Shown here: positions 7,146-14,730 of the stretch, piece by piece
How the letters are laid out: every line of letters begins with the position of its first letter
Numbering within the stretch: position 1 is the stretch's first letter
From: Verrucomicrobiota bacterium
Lineage (GTDB): Bacteria; Verrucomicrobiota; Verrucomicrobiia; Opitutales; Opitutaceae
NCBI GenBank assembly: GCA_018239845.1
Contig: JAFEGO010000122.1
Span: 1 to 40,524, forward strand
Reading direction: 5' to 3'
DNA: 40,524 nt
Notes under the pieces: generated by a model
What the model saw: only the letters and a program-made list of their open reading frames with translations
Database searches by the model: none
What the model was told of the DNA's origin: nothing
Made by a program: the position numbers and the translations under genes

Positions 7146-7814
7146 ATGAGCGCGATTGACGATCTCCTGAAAACGATGGCCCGGCTGCGCGAACCCGGCG
7201 GCTGCCCCTGGGACCAGGAGCAGACCCACGCCAGCCTCGTGCGCTGCCTGATCGACGAGGCGAGCGAGCTGATCGACACCATCGACCGCGGCGACTACCC
7301 GCACATGCGCGAGGAGCTGGGCGACGTGCTCATCCAGATCGTCTTCCACGCCCGCATCGCCGAGGAGAAAGGCCAGTTCAACTTCGACGACGTGGCCCGC
7401 GAGATCAACGACAAGCTCGTGCGCCGCCACCCGCATGTCTTCGGCACCGAGCAGATCGGCACCTCGGGCGAGGTCATCACGCGCTGGGAGGAGATCAAGG
7501 CCACCGAGAAGAAGAACGGCCCCGTGGCCACCGGCGTCTTCAAGGACCTGCCGCCGCGCCTGCCAGCCCTGATGTTTGCCGAGGCCGTGTGGAAACAGAT
7601 CGAGAAGAAAAACCTGCCCGCCGACGGCCTCGTGGACACCGCGCAGGTCAAGGCGCTCGGCGCCCAGCTCGACGAAGCCACGCTGGGCAGGATGCTGTTT
7701 GAACTCACCGCCGCCGCGCGCGCCAAGGGCCTCGACCCCGAGGGTGCGCTGCGCCTCCACGCCACCGGCGTGATGCGCGATGTCGAACGACGCGTCCAAC
7801 CCGCCGCCCGCTGA
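7146..7814 (+). CDS. mazG: nucleoside triphosphate pyrophosphohydrolase MazG
   Basis: A 222-residue house-cleaning enzyme that hydrolyses nucleoside triphosphates to monophosphates. The N-terminal MazG domain is intact: GGCPWDQEQTH, then the acidic metal-binding helices DEASELIDTI and EELGDVLIQIVFHARIAEE, then RRHPHVFG. The second repeat (about 140-222) starts with LPALMFAEAVWKQI but lacks a clear EExxE(12-28)ExxD set, and the protein is shorter than E. coli MazG (263). In E. coli the C-terminal domain is the main catalytic one, so activity here probably rests on the N-terminal domain. The upstream in-frame extension lies over trpC antisense and is ignored. The gene overlaps xerC/D by 35 nt. 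Confidence 0.93.
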   Translation: MSAIDDLLKTMARLREPGGCPWDQEQTHASLVRCLIDEASELIDTIDRGDYPHMREELGDVLIQIVFHARIAEEKGQFNFDDVAREINDKLVRRHPHVFGTEQIGTSGEVITRWEEIKATEKKNGPVATGVFKDLPPRLPALMFAEAVWKQIEKKNLPADGLVDTAQVKALGAQLDEATLGRMLFELTAAARAKGLDPEGALRLHATGVMRDVERRVQPAAR

Positions 7815-8733
7815 GCTCCCGGCGGAGATCGTCAGCGGCTGGTGGCAGCCGTTTGGCGACTACCTCGCGCTGGAGCGCCGCTACTCGGCGTACACGGTCC
7901 GCAACTACCGGCAGGCCTTCGAGGATTTCTACCGCTGGCTGGCGGCCAACGAGCTCGCCGCGCGCGGCTTCGACGGGCTGGGCACGCGCGATACGCGCGA
8001 TTTCGTGATCGAGGCCCAGCGGCGCTACGGCCGCCGTACGCTGCACAACCACGTCTCTGGCCTGCGCTCCTTCTACAAGTACTGGCTCCGACACGGCCGC
8101 GTGAGCCGCAATCCCTTCCTTGGTGTGCCGCTGCCGAAGCTGGAAAAACGCCTCCCGAAATTTCTCACCGAGGAGCAGATGGTGCGCCTGCTCGCCGGCC
8201 CGGCCAAGCTGCTGCAGAACGAGAGCATCGATGCCTTCACCGCGCACCGCGACCGCCTCGTGATGGAGCTGCTCTACGGCGGTGGCCTGCGCGTGAGCGA
8301 GCTCGTCGCGCTGACCTACGGCGACGTGGATACCGATGCCGGGCTCGCCCGCGTGCTCGGCAAGGGCCGCAAGGAGCGGCTGTGCCCGCTCGGCAAAGTC
8401 GCCACCGCGCTGCTGGTGAAATTCAAAACCGACTTCGCCCGCCACACCGGGCCGAATTCACCGGTCGTCGTGACGGAGGATCATCGGCCGATGCCCGTGC
8501 GGCAGGTGCAGCTGCTGCTGAAAAAATACCTCGCGCTGGCCGAGCTGCCCATGGACCTCACGCCGCACAAGCTGCGGCATTCCTACGCGACGCACCTGCT
8601 CAACGCCGGAGCCGACCTGCGTCTCGTACAGGAACTCCTCGGCCACGCGCAGCTCGCCACGACCCAGGTGTACACGCATGTGAGCGTCGCGCGGCTGAAG
8701 GAGATCTACGCGAAGGCGCACCCGCGGGCGTGA
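7780..8733 (+). CDS. tyrosine recombinase XerC/XerD
   Basis: A 317-residue tyrosine recombinase of the Xer type, which resolves chromosome dimers at dif. The N-terminal SAM-like core-binding domain covers about 15-110 and the catalytic domain about 125-310. All catalytic residues are in place: Arg171 (GGGLRVSEL), Lys195 (GKGRKER), His263 and Arg266 (HKLRHSYATHL), His289 (LGHAQLATT) and the nucleophile Tyr298. Size and motifs match housekeeping Xer rather than phage integrases. It overlaps mazG by 35 nt, implying co-expression. XerC and XerD cannot be told apart safely here. Confidence 0.93.
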   Translation: MSNDASNPPPAELPAEIVSGWWQPFGDYLALERRYSAYTVRNYRQAFEDFYRWLAANELAARGFDGLGTRDTRDFVIEAQRRYGRRTLHNHVSGLRSFYKYWLRHGRVSRNPFLGVPLPKLEKRLPKFLTEEQMVRLLAGPAKLLQNESIDAFTAHRDRLVMELLYGGGLRVSELVALTYGDVDTDAGLARVLGKGRKERLCPLGKVATALLVKFKTDFARHTGPNSPVVVTEDHRPMPVRQVQLLLKKYLALAELPMDLTPHKLRHSYATHLLNAGADLRLVQELLGHAQLATTQVYTHVSVARLKEIYAKAHPRA

Positions 8734-8737
8734 TGAA

Positions 8738-8794
8738 GTAGCGCAGGCGTCCCGCCTGCATTCGTTGGATGGCAGGCGAGGACGCCTGCGCTAC
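8738..8794. repeat. GTAG-headed inverted palindrome pair, copy A
   Basis: GTAGCGCAGGCGTCC at 8738-8752 is the perfect inverse of 8780-8794, with inner CGCCTGC/GCAGGCG segments that let each half fold by itself. It begins 4 bp after the xerC/D stop codon. It shares the GTAG head, hairpin and GTCC/GGAC core with copy C (8922) and with 4201-4283. Confidence 0.75.
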
Positions 8795-8810
8795 TCACGG
8801 CCTAATTAAT

Positions 8811-8893
8811 CCAAGGTAGGTTGCGCGCTTGCGCGCAACAGCCGTGCCCCACCGCTCAGACGTTATTGCGCGCGAGCGCGCAACCTACCTTGG
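8811..8893. repeat. long palindrome, copy B (CCAAGGTAGGTTGCGCGC type)
   Basis: Perfect 18-bp inverted arms lie at 8811-8828 and 8876-8893. Each arm is followed inward by a GCGCGC-rich self-complementary stretch, so it too is a double hairpin. The sequence family differs from copies A and C. Confidence 0.7.
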
Positions 8894-8921
8894 GTCCCCG
8901 AGGATGGGAGGTTTGCGCGAC

Positions 8922-8987
8922 GTAGTGGCTGCGGCGTCCCCGCCGCAGGGCTCGGATAATCTGCGGCGAGGACGCCGCAGCCACTAC
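8922..8987. repeat. GTAG-headed inverted palindrome pair, copy C
   Basis: GTAGTGGCTGCGGCGTCC at 8922-8939 is the perfect inverse of 8970-8987, with inner CCGCCGCAG/CTGCGGCG pairing. The right arm ends 2 bp before the stop codon of the minus-strand gene at 8990, so the element lies exactly between converging genes and may serve as a transcript end for both. Confidence 0.75.
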
Positions 8988-8989
8988 CA

Positions 8990-11266
8990 TCACCAGCTCA
9001 ACCGCTTCGCCACGCTGTTGCCTGCGTCGTCGTAGAGCGTGACCTCGAGCGAGGTGGCGCCGGAGACATCGGAGAGCGGGATTTCGAGGACGAAGGTTTC
9101 CTCGCGGCTGTCGCGGATGCCGTCGGCGGGCTGCTCCAGGTCCGTGCGCAGGCCGTTGTTCAGCGCGACCTCGATACCGGCCAGCAGCGACAGGGCGTCG
9201 CGGCCATGGACGCTCACGATGAGCTTGTCGCCCGTGCGCTTCGCGGTGGCGTCGAGCAGCTCGGGCGGCGTGTGGTCGACGACGAGGTCGTCGGTCTCGA
9301 ACGTGGTGCTCAGCCGCTCGGCGGCGGGGCGGGGTGCCTCCTCGGTGGCGACGAGGCGCGTGAAGTACAGGCCGTCGGGCAGGTGCGAGGTGTCGAACTG
9401 CACGTAGGGATCGTGCGTGGCGACGGCGAGGTCAGTCCACTTTTCGTCGCCGTCGCGGCGGATGGAAAACGTGCAGGCCACGTTGTCGCCGTCGGGATCG
9501 GACACGGTCCAGAGCACGACTTGCGCGCCGGGCGAGGGCATCACCTGGCTGGAGAGGAAGCCGGGCTTGCGCTTGCCGTCGTCATCCTTGGCGCCGGAGG
9601 CGAGGAGCGAGCTCAGCGAGGTGACGACCGGCGCGGGCGACTCGGCGGCGGGAATCACGGCGTAGTTCGACGGGAGCACGCGGTACTCCTGCAACTGCGG
9701 CCGGCGGTTTTGGGGAAGCAGGTACAGGTCGGGCTTGTCGATCTGCAGTGCAGCGGACGAGCCGGCGGGCACCTTCAGGCGGAGCCGCACGTAGCGGCCG
9801 CGGAGGTTTTCCGCCTTCCACGCATCGGAGTTGAAACGCGCGGTCGTCCACGGGCTCCAGCCTTCGACCTCGTCGCTGCCGTTGCTCGTGCGGATCTCGA
9901 CCGCGACGTCCTTGGCCTGGAGGTCGCGGAGCCGGTCGATGCGGAGGGCGCCGAGCAGGCCGGGCACCGTGAGGTCGAGGCGGCGCGTCTCAGCCGAGCG
10001 CGGCCCCGTCGCCGTGAAATCGAGCAGGGCGAGACCGGGGGCGTTGTTGCGCAGCGCGACGAAGCGGCCGGGCTCGCCGGGGACCGCGCGGAGGGCGTTG
10101 AGCTGCGCCGAATTGCTGCCCGCGTAGGTGAGTGAAAGGCGCTGCGCGACATCGTAGCCGCCCAGCTCGCCGAGTTCGCCGCCGGAGATCAGGAGCACGT
10201 CGCCCTGCTGGGCGAGGCCGTAGAAGGCGGTGCCGCTGCGCGAGCTCAGGGTCTCGGGAAAACCATTGGCCGGGAAGCGCACGAGCGCGGCGCGGCCGGA
10301 GAATTTCTCCGGGGCCGCAGGTAGCTGGGCGCCATCGGCCGTTGCGGTGGCGGCGGCTGCAGCCTTGGGCCCTTTGCCGGTCGAAGGCGTGATGCGGGCC
10401 TCGGCGTTGTTGCCCGAAAAGGTGATGGCGGCGTAGAAATCGCCATCGGGTTCGGTGAGGAGGTCGGTCACCTCGGCCTCGCGGTTCTCCTGCAAAATCA
10501 CGGGGTCGCCGCCCGCGGCGGCGAAGGCGTAGACATTGCCGCGCGGCGCGGAGCCGGCGATGACGCGGCCGTCGGGCAGCTGCGCGAGCCGGCGGACATT
10601 GCGGTCGCGGATCTCGCCAAAGAGCGTGACACCGTGCTGCGCGAGGGTCTTCGCGTCCATGATCTTGTCAGGCAGGTCGCCTGCGGCGGCCAAGGCGGGC
10701 AGGGTGATGCGGTACACGCGCCCGGGGTTGCCGGTGGCCGCGAGCACGGAGCCGTCTTTCCGCAGGAGCAGGTCGAAGATCGAATCCACCGGCAGCGTGA
10801 GGCGGGCGGCGAGCTTGCCGCCGCGGATCAGGCAGAGCGCACCGCGCGGGGAGGTGCCGGCCAGAATGTCCCCGTTGGGCAGGCGCAGCAGGGCAAAGAC
10901 GTGCGACTCGCCGAGCTGGGCAACTTCCTTCGCGGTGTAGGAGCCCTTGGCGCGGTCCACGGTGAGCTCGAACACGCGGCCGTCAGGGCCGGTGCCGACG
11001 AGCCACTGGCCGGCCTTCGCGCCAGGCGCGAGGCACCAGAGGAGGTCGGCCGGGGCGCTGCCGGTGAGCTCGGTGAGGGTGGGGCCGGCCACGAGGCGAC
11101 CGTCGGAGCGGGCGGCCAGACCGGAGAGATTGCGGCTGGGGACGTCGCGGAAGAAATCGATCTCCTGCTTCTTGGAAAACGGGTCGGCGGCGAGACGAGG
11201 GGCACCGGCGGCGCACAGCGCAGCGGCCAGGCCCAGGAGGAATTTCAGGCGCATGGGGAAAATCAT
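8990..11266 (-). CDS. secreted beta-propeller-like protein, function unknown
   Basis: A 758-residue exported protein. A signal peptide is seen at residues 1-27 (hydrophobic LLGLAAALCAAGA core). The first half (about 40-420) has repeated blades of the form LPxGDILAGTSPRGxL, DGSVLAATGNPGRVYRI and LPDGRVIAGSAPRGNVYAF, typical of NHL/WD-like beta-propellers. The middle (about 450-540) resembles a discoidin-like sheet (WSPWTTARFN...LRGRYVRLRLKVPAG) and the C-terminus (about 590-758) looks like Ig/fibronectin-type domains. The ATG at 11266 overlaps the upstream stop (TGA, 11263-11265), so translation is likely coupled to the S55-like gene. The in-frame extension upstream of 11266 is antisense-free but off-frame over that gene and is excluded. 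Confidence 0.8.
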   Translation of the reverse strand: MIFPMRLKFLLGLAAALCAAGAPRLAADPFSKKQEIDFFRDVPSRNLSGLAARSDGRLVAGPTLTELTGSAPADLLWCLAPGAKAGQWLVGTGPDGRVFELTVDRAKGSYTAKEVAQLGESHVFALLRLPNGDILAGTSPRGALCLIRGGKLAARLTLPVDSIFDLLLRKDGSVLAATGNPGRVYRITLPALAAAGDLPDKIMDAKTLAQHGVTLFGEIRDRNVRRLAQLPDGRVIAGSAPRGNVYAFAAAGGDPVILQENREAEVTDLLTEPDGDFYAAITFSGNNAEARITPSTGKGPKAAAAATATADGAQLPAAPEKFSGRAALVRFPANGFPETLSSRSGTAFYGLAQQGDVLLISGGELGELGGYDVAQRLSLTYAGSNSAQLNALRAVPGEPGRFVALRNNAPGLALLDFTATGPRSAETRRLDLTVPGLLGALRIDRLRDLQAKDVAVEIRTSNGSDEVEGWSPWTTARFNSDAWKAENLRGRYVRLRLKVPAGSSAALQIDKPDLYLLPQNRRPQLQEYRVLPSNYAVIPAAESPAPVVTSLSSLLASGAKDDDGKRKPGFLSSQVMPSPGAQVVLWTVSDPDGDNVACTFSIRRDGDEKWTDLAVATHDPYVQFDTSHLPDGLYFTRLVATEEAPRPAAERLSTTFETDDLVVDHTPPELLDATAKRTGDKLIVSVHGRDALSLLAGIEVALNNGLRTDLEQPADGIRDSREETFVLEIPLSDVSGATSLEVTLYDDAGNSVAKRLSW

Positions 11267-13011
11267 TCGACGACCTGGAGGCTGCGGCGGATGGCGGCGT
11301 CGGAGAGCTTGCCGTCGAGCAGGTGGCGCTCCCACAGCGGCAGCACGGCCTCGCGGTGCTGGAAGCGCGCCTCGTCGGCGGCGTGCGCGATGCGCTCGAT
11401 GGAGCCGGGGGCGTCGGGCACGCTGACCGTCTCGTCGGTGAAGAGCCGCGTCTTTTCCACGACGGTGAGGAAGAGGCCGTCCTCGGCGCGGCTGTCGCGC
11501 TGGGCGGCGAGGTAGGCGTCGAAGCTGCGGAGCTGCGCGGCCGAGATCAGCTGGGGCCGGCCGGTGAGGTCGTCGATCACGTCGCCGGGGGCGAAGATGA
11601 CCTGGAGGGTCTTGCCGACCCAGGCGGGGTCGATGGGGATACCGACGGTCTGGCGGTGCGCCTCGCCCTGGTAATCGCGCCACGAAATCGTCGCCTCGAC
11701 CGTCTCGCCCGCATGCGCGGTCGTGCGCGAAAGCTGGAAGAGATCGAGGGTGATCGCGGGATTCTGCTCCAGCGGCTCGACGGTGAAGACCACGCGGTGC
11801 GGGAAGGTTTTCTCGTAGGGATTCTGCAGGTCCTGCGCGAGGCCCTTCACGAAGGCGCCGAGGCCCTGCTGGAAACCCTGCGGGCCGGCGTAGAGCGAGC
11901 GGGTCGCCAGGGTCTGCTTGGCCGGGAAGGTGACGTCGCTGCTGAGAATGAAGCCGTTGCTCAGGCCCGCGTCGTTGGAACCGAGGATCGCCTGCGAGAC
12001 GCCCGCGGCCACGAGGACGGGCGTGAGCTGCTGGTGACGGGCCACCGAGAAATGCAGGCTGCGCGCGGGTCCCTTGATATTGGATACATTGACCTCCACT
12101 TCGGTCATTTCGGGACCGGGCCCGAGCGTGCCGGAGACGGCGGAGAGACGGTCCTGCGAGATGGTGCCGATGACGTTGCCGGTGTTGGCGAGCTTGATGG
12201 ACTGCATCGACGACGGGAGGATGGTGACGATCTCCGCCGCGCACATAGGCAGGGCGACGTCGCCGAGCGAGAGCATCGGGTGGCCGAAAGCCGTGACGTG
12301 CGTGCCATCGACGCGCGACACCGTGCCGGTGCCCGCGAGCGTGATGTCGCCGGTCGTCAAAGCAACCGAGACAGCGTCGCCCGCCACCGGCGGAACGGCC
12401 GGAGCGGTGGTGTCGGTCGAGGAGGATTGCAGGCTGCCGCCGAGGGCCACGGGGCCAAGGCCGAGCGCGCTGAACTGCGGCGCAAACAAATCGGCCACCG
12501 CCGGGCTCAGGCCGCTGATCGTGAAAACCGGGCGGAGCGGTTGGAAGGAATCGTTGGCGCGGATCGGAAGCGCCGTGTTGTCGGCAACGGGCGCCGAGGT
12601 CGACGGGGCCACGCGCTGCTGCACCTCGACGAGGTCGGCCGCAGGAGTGAAGCCGGCGTAGCGGACTGTTTCAAAACGCTGGATCTGGTAGCTGAGCGCA
12701 CCGGCGAGCTTGCCGCCGATGTAGAGCGGACTGCCGCTCATGCCGGCGGTGGCGCCCATTTTCTGGACGCGCTCGTCGGTCAGCTCGCAGACGATCAGGG
12801 ACTTGCCGGGCCCGAGGGCGTTGCGGATGACGCCGGTGACCTCGACCGTAAAAGGCTCGGGCTTGGTGCCGCGAAACACGGTCCAGACCTCGCCGGTCTG
12901 GCCGGGCCGCAGGTCCGCCACTGGGATCGTCTCACCGGTCGTCGGCTGCTCCGCCGCCCGCACGGGGACGCTCAGGACGAGGGCGAAGAGAAGGAGAAAC
13001 GCGCGGGCCAT
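11263..13011 (-). CDS. SpoIVB peptidase S55-like secreted protein
   Basis: A 582-residue exported protein with a signal peptide (about 1-19, cut after VRA/A). It has the S55 serine-peptidase hallmark GMSGSP at 90-95 (candidate nucleophile Ser92/Ser94) followed by LYIGGKLAGALSY, and the histidine-bearing AFGHPML at 241-247 (His244) after GTVSRVDGTHV. In B. subtilis SpoIVB the His motif precedes the Ser motif, whereas here the order is Ser then His. The region after 400 is not recognised. It is transcribed with the propeller protein through an ATGA overlap. Peptidase activity is an inference, and no sporulation genes are present. Confidence 0.8.
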   Translation of the reverse strand: MARAFLLLFALVLSVPVRAAEQPTTGETIPVADLRPGQTGEVWTVFRGTKPEPFTVEVTGVIRNALGPGKSLIVCELTDERVQKMGATAGMSGSPLYIGGKLAGALSYQIQRFETVRYAGFTPAADLVEVQQRVAPSTSAPVADNTALPIRANDSFQPLRPVFTISGLSPAVADLFAPQFSALGLGPVALGGSLQSSSTDTTAPAVPPVAGDAVSVALTTGDITLAGTGTVSRVDGTHVTAFGHPMLSLGDVALPMCAAEIVTILPSSMQSIKLANTGNVIGTISQDRLSAVSGTLGPGPEMTEVEVNVSNIKGPARSLHFSVARHQQLTPVLVAAGVSQAILGSNDAGLSNGFILSSDVTFPAKQTLATRSLYAGPQGFQQGLGAFVKGLAQDLQNPYEKTFPHRVVFTVEPLEQNPAITLDLFQLSRTTAHAGETVEATISWRDYQGEAHRQTVGIPIDPAWVGKTLQVIFAPGDVIDDLTGRPQLISAAQLRSFDAYLAAQRDSRAEDGLFLTVVEKTRLFTDETVSVPDAPGSIERIAHAADEARFQHREAVLPLWERHLLDGKLSDAAIRRSLQVVE

Positions 13012-13061
13012 CGTGGATAATACGTATGAACGGGACGTTTCGTTGCGTCACTGGGGAATTT

Positions 13062-14339
13062 TCAAAGTTCCCTGATCGCGCGCGCCATCACCGCACAGGC
13101 GCGGTCGATCGCCGCGCCCTCGTGCGCCGTGCTGAGGAATCCGGCCTCGTAGGCGCTCGGCGCCAGATAAACCCCGCCCGCGAGGCAGGCGTGAAAGAAA
13201 CGGCCGAAGAGCTTGGCGTCGCCGGTGAGCGCGGTCGCGTAGTCGCGCACCGGCGTGACGGTGAAAAAGATGCTGAACATCGACCCGCACTGCGGCACCT
13301 GCACGGGCAGGCCCTTGGCCGCGCAGGCGGCGAGAACGGCGTCGCGCAGCTGGCGGCCGAGGGCATCGAGGCGCGCGTAGGGATTGAGCTCCTCCAGCAG
13401 GCGCAGGCCGGCGATGCCGGCGGCCATGGCGAGGGGGTTGCCGCTCAGCGTGCCGGCCTGGTAAACCGGGCCGAGCGGGGCGAGGTGATCCATGACGTCG
13501 GCGCGGCCGCCAAAGGCGCCGACCGGGAGGCCGCCGCCGATGATTTTGCCGAGGCAGGTCAGGTCCGGTGTGATGCCCTCGCGCTCCTGCACGCCGCCCT
13601 TGGCGAGGCGGAAGCCGGTCATCACCTCGTCGAAGATCAACAGCGCGCCATGGGCCGTGCAGGCCTTGCGCACGTGCTGAAGATACCCGGCGTCGGGCAT
13701 GATGAAACCAACGTTGCCGCAGTAAGGCTCGAGGATGACACCGGCGATCTGGCCGGGATTGGCCACGAAGGCGGCGTCGAGCGCGGCGGTGTCGTTGAAA
13801 GGGAGGACGATGGTTTCGCGGGCGAATGCGGCGGGAACGCCCGCGCTGTCGGGATGCCCGTGCGTGAGGGCGCCCGAGCCGGCCTTGATCAGAAGCGAGT
13901 CGGAATGGCCGTGGTAGCAGCCCGCGAACTTGATGATCTTGTCACGCCGCGTGAACCCGCGGGCGAGGCGGATGGCCGACATGGTGGCCTCGGTACCGCT
14001 GTTGCACATGCGGACTTTTTGGATCGAAGGCACGAAGCGCACGATGAGCTCGGCCATCTCGACCTCATAGGGATTGGGCGTGCCAAAGGAGGTGCCCGCC
14101 TCGAGCGCGGTCGCGATCGCGGCCTTGATGCTCGGGTTGTTGTGCCCGTGGATCGCGGGGCCCCAGGTGCAGACGAAGTCGATCAGCTCGCGGCCGTCTG
14201 CCGTCGTGAGCGTGGCGCCCTGCGCGGACTTCGTGAAAAACGGCGTACCCCCGACGGAGCGAAAGGCGCGGACCGGGGAATTGACGCCGCCGGGGATGAG
14301 CTGGAGCGCGCGGGCGAAGAGTTGGTCGGAAGAATTCAT
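13062..14339 (-). CDS. hemL: glutamate-1-semialdehyde 2,1-aminomutase
   Basis: A 425-residue PLP enzyme of class-III aminotransferases that converts glutamate-1-semialdehyde to 5-aminolevulinate in the C5 route to haem. Seen: the N-terminal signature [11 protein letters not shown] (16-26), NSGTEA (113-118), the cofactor Asp237 (FDEVMTGFR) and the Schiff-base Lys265 ([16 protein letters not shown]). Length is as usual for the family. Its ATG overlaps the stop of the upstream small membrane gene (14336-14339, ATGA), so it is the second gene of a two-gene unit. Confidence 0.96.
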   Translation of the reverse strand: MNSSDQLFARALQLIPGGVNSPVRAFRSVGGTPFFTKSAQGATLTTADGRELIDFVCTWGPAIHGHNNPSIKAAIATALEAGTSFGTPNPYEVEMAELIVRFVPSIQKVRMCNSGTEATMSAIRLARGFTRRDKIIKFAGCYHGHSDSLLIKAGSGALTHGHPDSAGVPAAFARETIVLPFNDTAALDAAFVANPGQIAGVILEPYCGNVGFIMPDAGYLQHVRKACTAHGALLIFDEVMTGFRLAKGGVQEREGITPDLTCLGKIIGGGLPVGAFGGRADVMDHLAPLGPVYQAGTLSGNPLAMAAGIAGLRLLEELNPYARLDALGRQLRDAVLAACAAKGLPVQVPQCGSMFSIFFTVTPVRDYATALTGDAKLFGRFFHACLAGGVYLAPSAYEAGFLSTAHEGAAIDRACAVMARAIREL

Positions 14340-14611
14340 TTTTCCTCAGTGGATTGAATGGCGAAAAAGACGATTGAGATGATAATAGCGACAACGAGCA
14401 GCATGCTCCACGCTATCCAAAATAACTGGGGACTCTGTTCGCGGCTTACCAGTGGCGGGCTTTTATCAGCTCCTCTCGACGGAATCCTAATCTCTCCGGT
14501 TAATGCTGGAATTACCAGACACAGGCCGAGAAACAAAAAGAGTCCCACCCCAGGCCCAATGCCTGCGCGCCAGTTGAAGCGACGGTTCAATTCGCCGGAG
14601 GAAGTCGACAT
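14336..14611 (-). CDS. small two-helix membrane protein, unknown
   Basis: A 91-residue protein with two hydrophobic segments, about 20-39 ([17 protein letters not shown]) and 62-84 ([20 protein letters not shown]), and a charged C-terminus. No family is recognised. It is coupled to hemL by an ATGA overlap, which supports its being translated. Its bases are visibly richer in A/T than those of its neighbours, with more AAA, ATA and TTA-type triplets, which fits a fast-evolving or acquired lineage-specific gene. Confidence 0.65.
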   Translation of the reverse strand: MSTSSGELNRRFNWRAGIGPGVGLFLFLGLCLVIPALTGEIRIPSRGADKSPPLVSREQSPQLFWIAWSMLLVVAIIISIVFFAIQSTEEK

Positions 14612-14730
14612 TTAAAAGTGCGAGCGTTCGCGGGTGAGTGCGAGTGAGTGCCAGTTCGTGCGAGCGCGGCTAAAAGAAACCGCGTCGGTCACCGATGAAT
14701 TGTCCGATAGTGTTCGATTGTGTTCGATTC
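14612..14730. repeat. intergenic stretch with short direct repeats
   Basis: GTGCGAGCG occurs at 14618-14626 and 14658-14666, GTGAGTG at 14634-14640 and 14644-14650, and a near-perfect tandem 10-mer TGTTCGATT(G/C) at 14711-14730. No gene is visible. The region lies upstream of the small membrane gene/hemL pair and directly after the nadE stop codon. Confidence 0.45.

Noticed and set aside
7780..8733. XerC/D as an integrase of a mobile element
   Set aside because: Length and motifs fit housekeeping Xer, it overlaps mazG, and there are no att repeats, tRNA junction or phage genes.
8738..8987. CRISPR-like repeat cluster
   Set aside because: The units are palindromes of different sequence without identical direct repeats or regular spacers, and no cas genes are present.
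11267..12244. N-terminal extension of the propeller protein frame
   Set aside because: The extension runs in another frame across the S55-like gene and is Arg/Pro-rich. The ATG at 11266 with a signal peptide and ATGA coupling explains the start.
11323..13020. A 565-codon plus-strand frame opposite the S55-like gene
   Set aside because: Antisense shadow: the minus-strand frame has a signal peptide and conserved motifs, while this one has neither.
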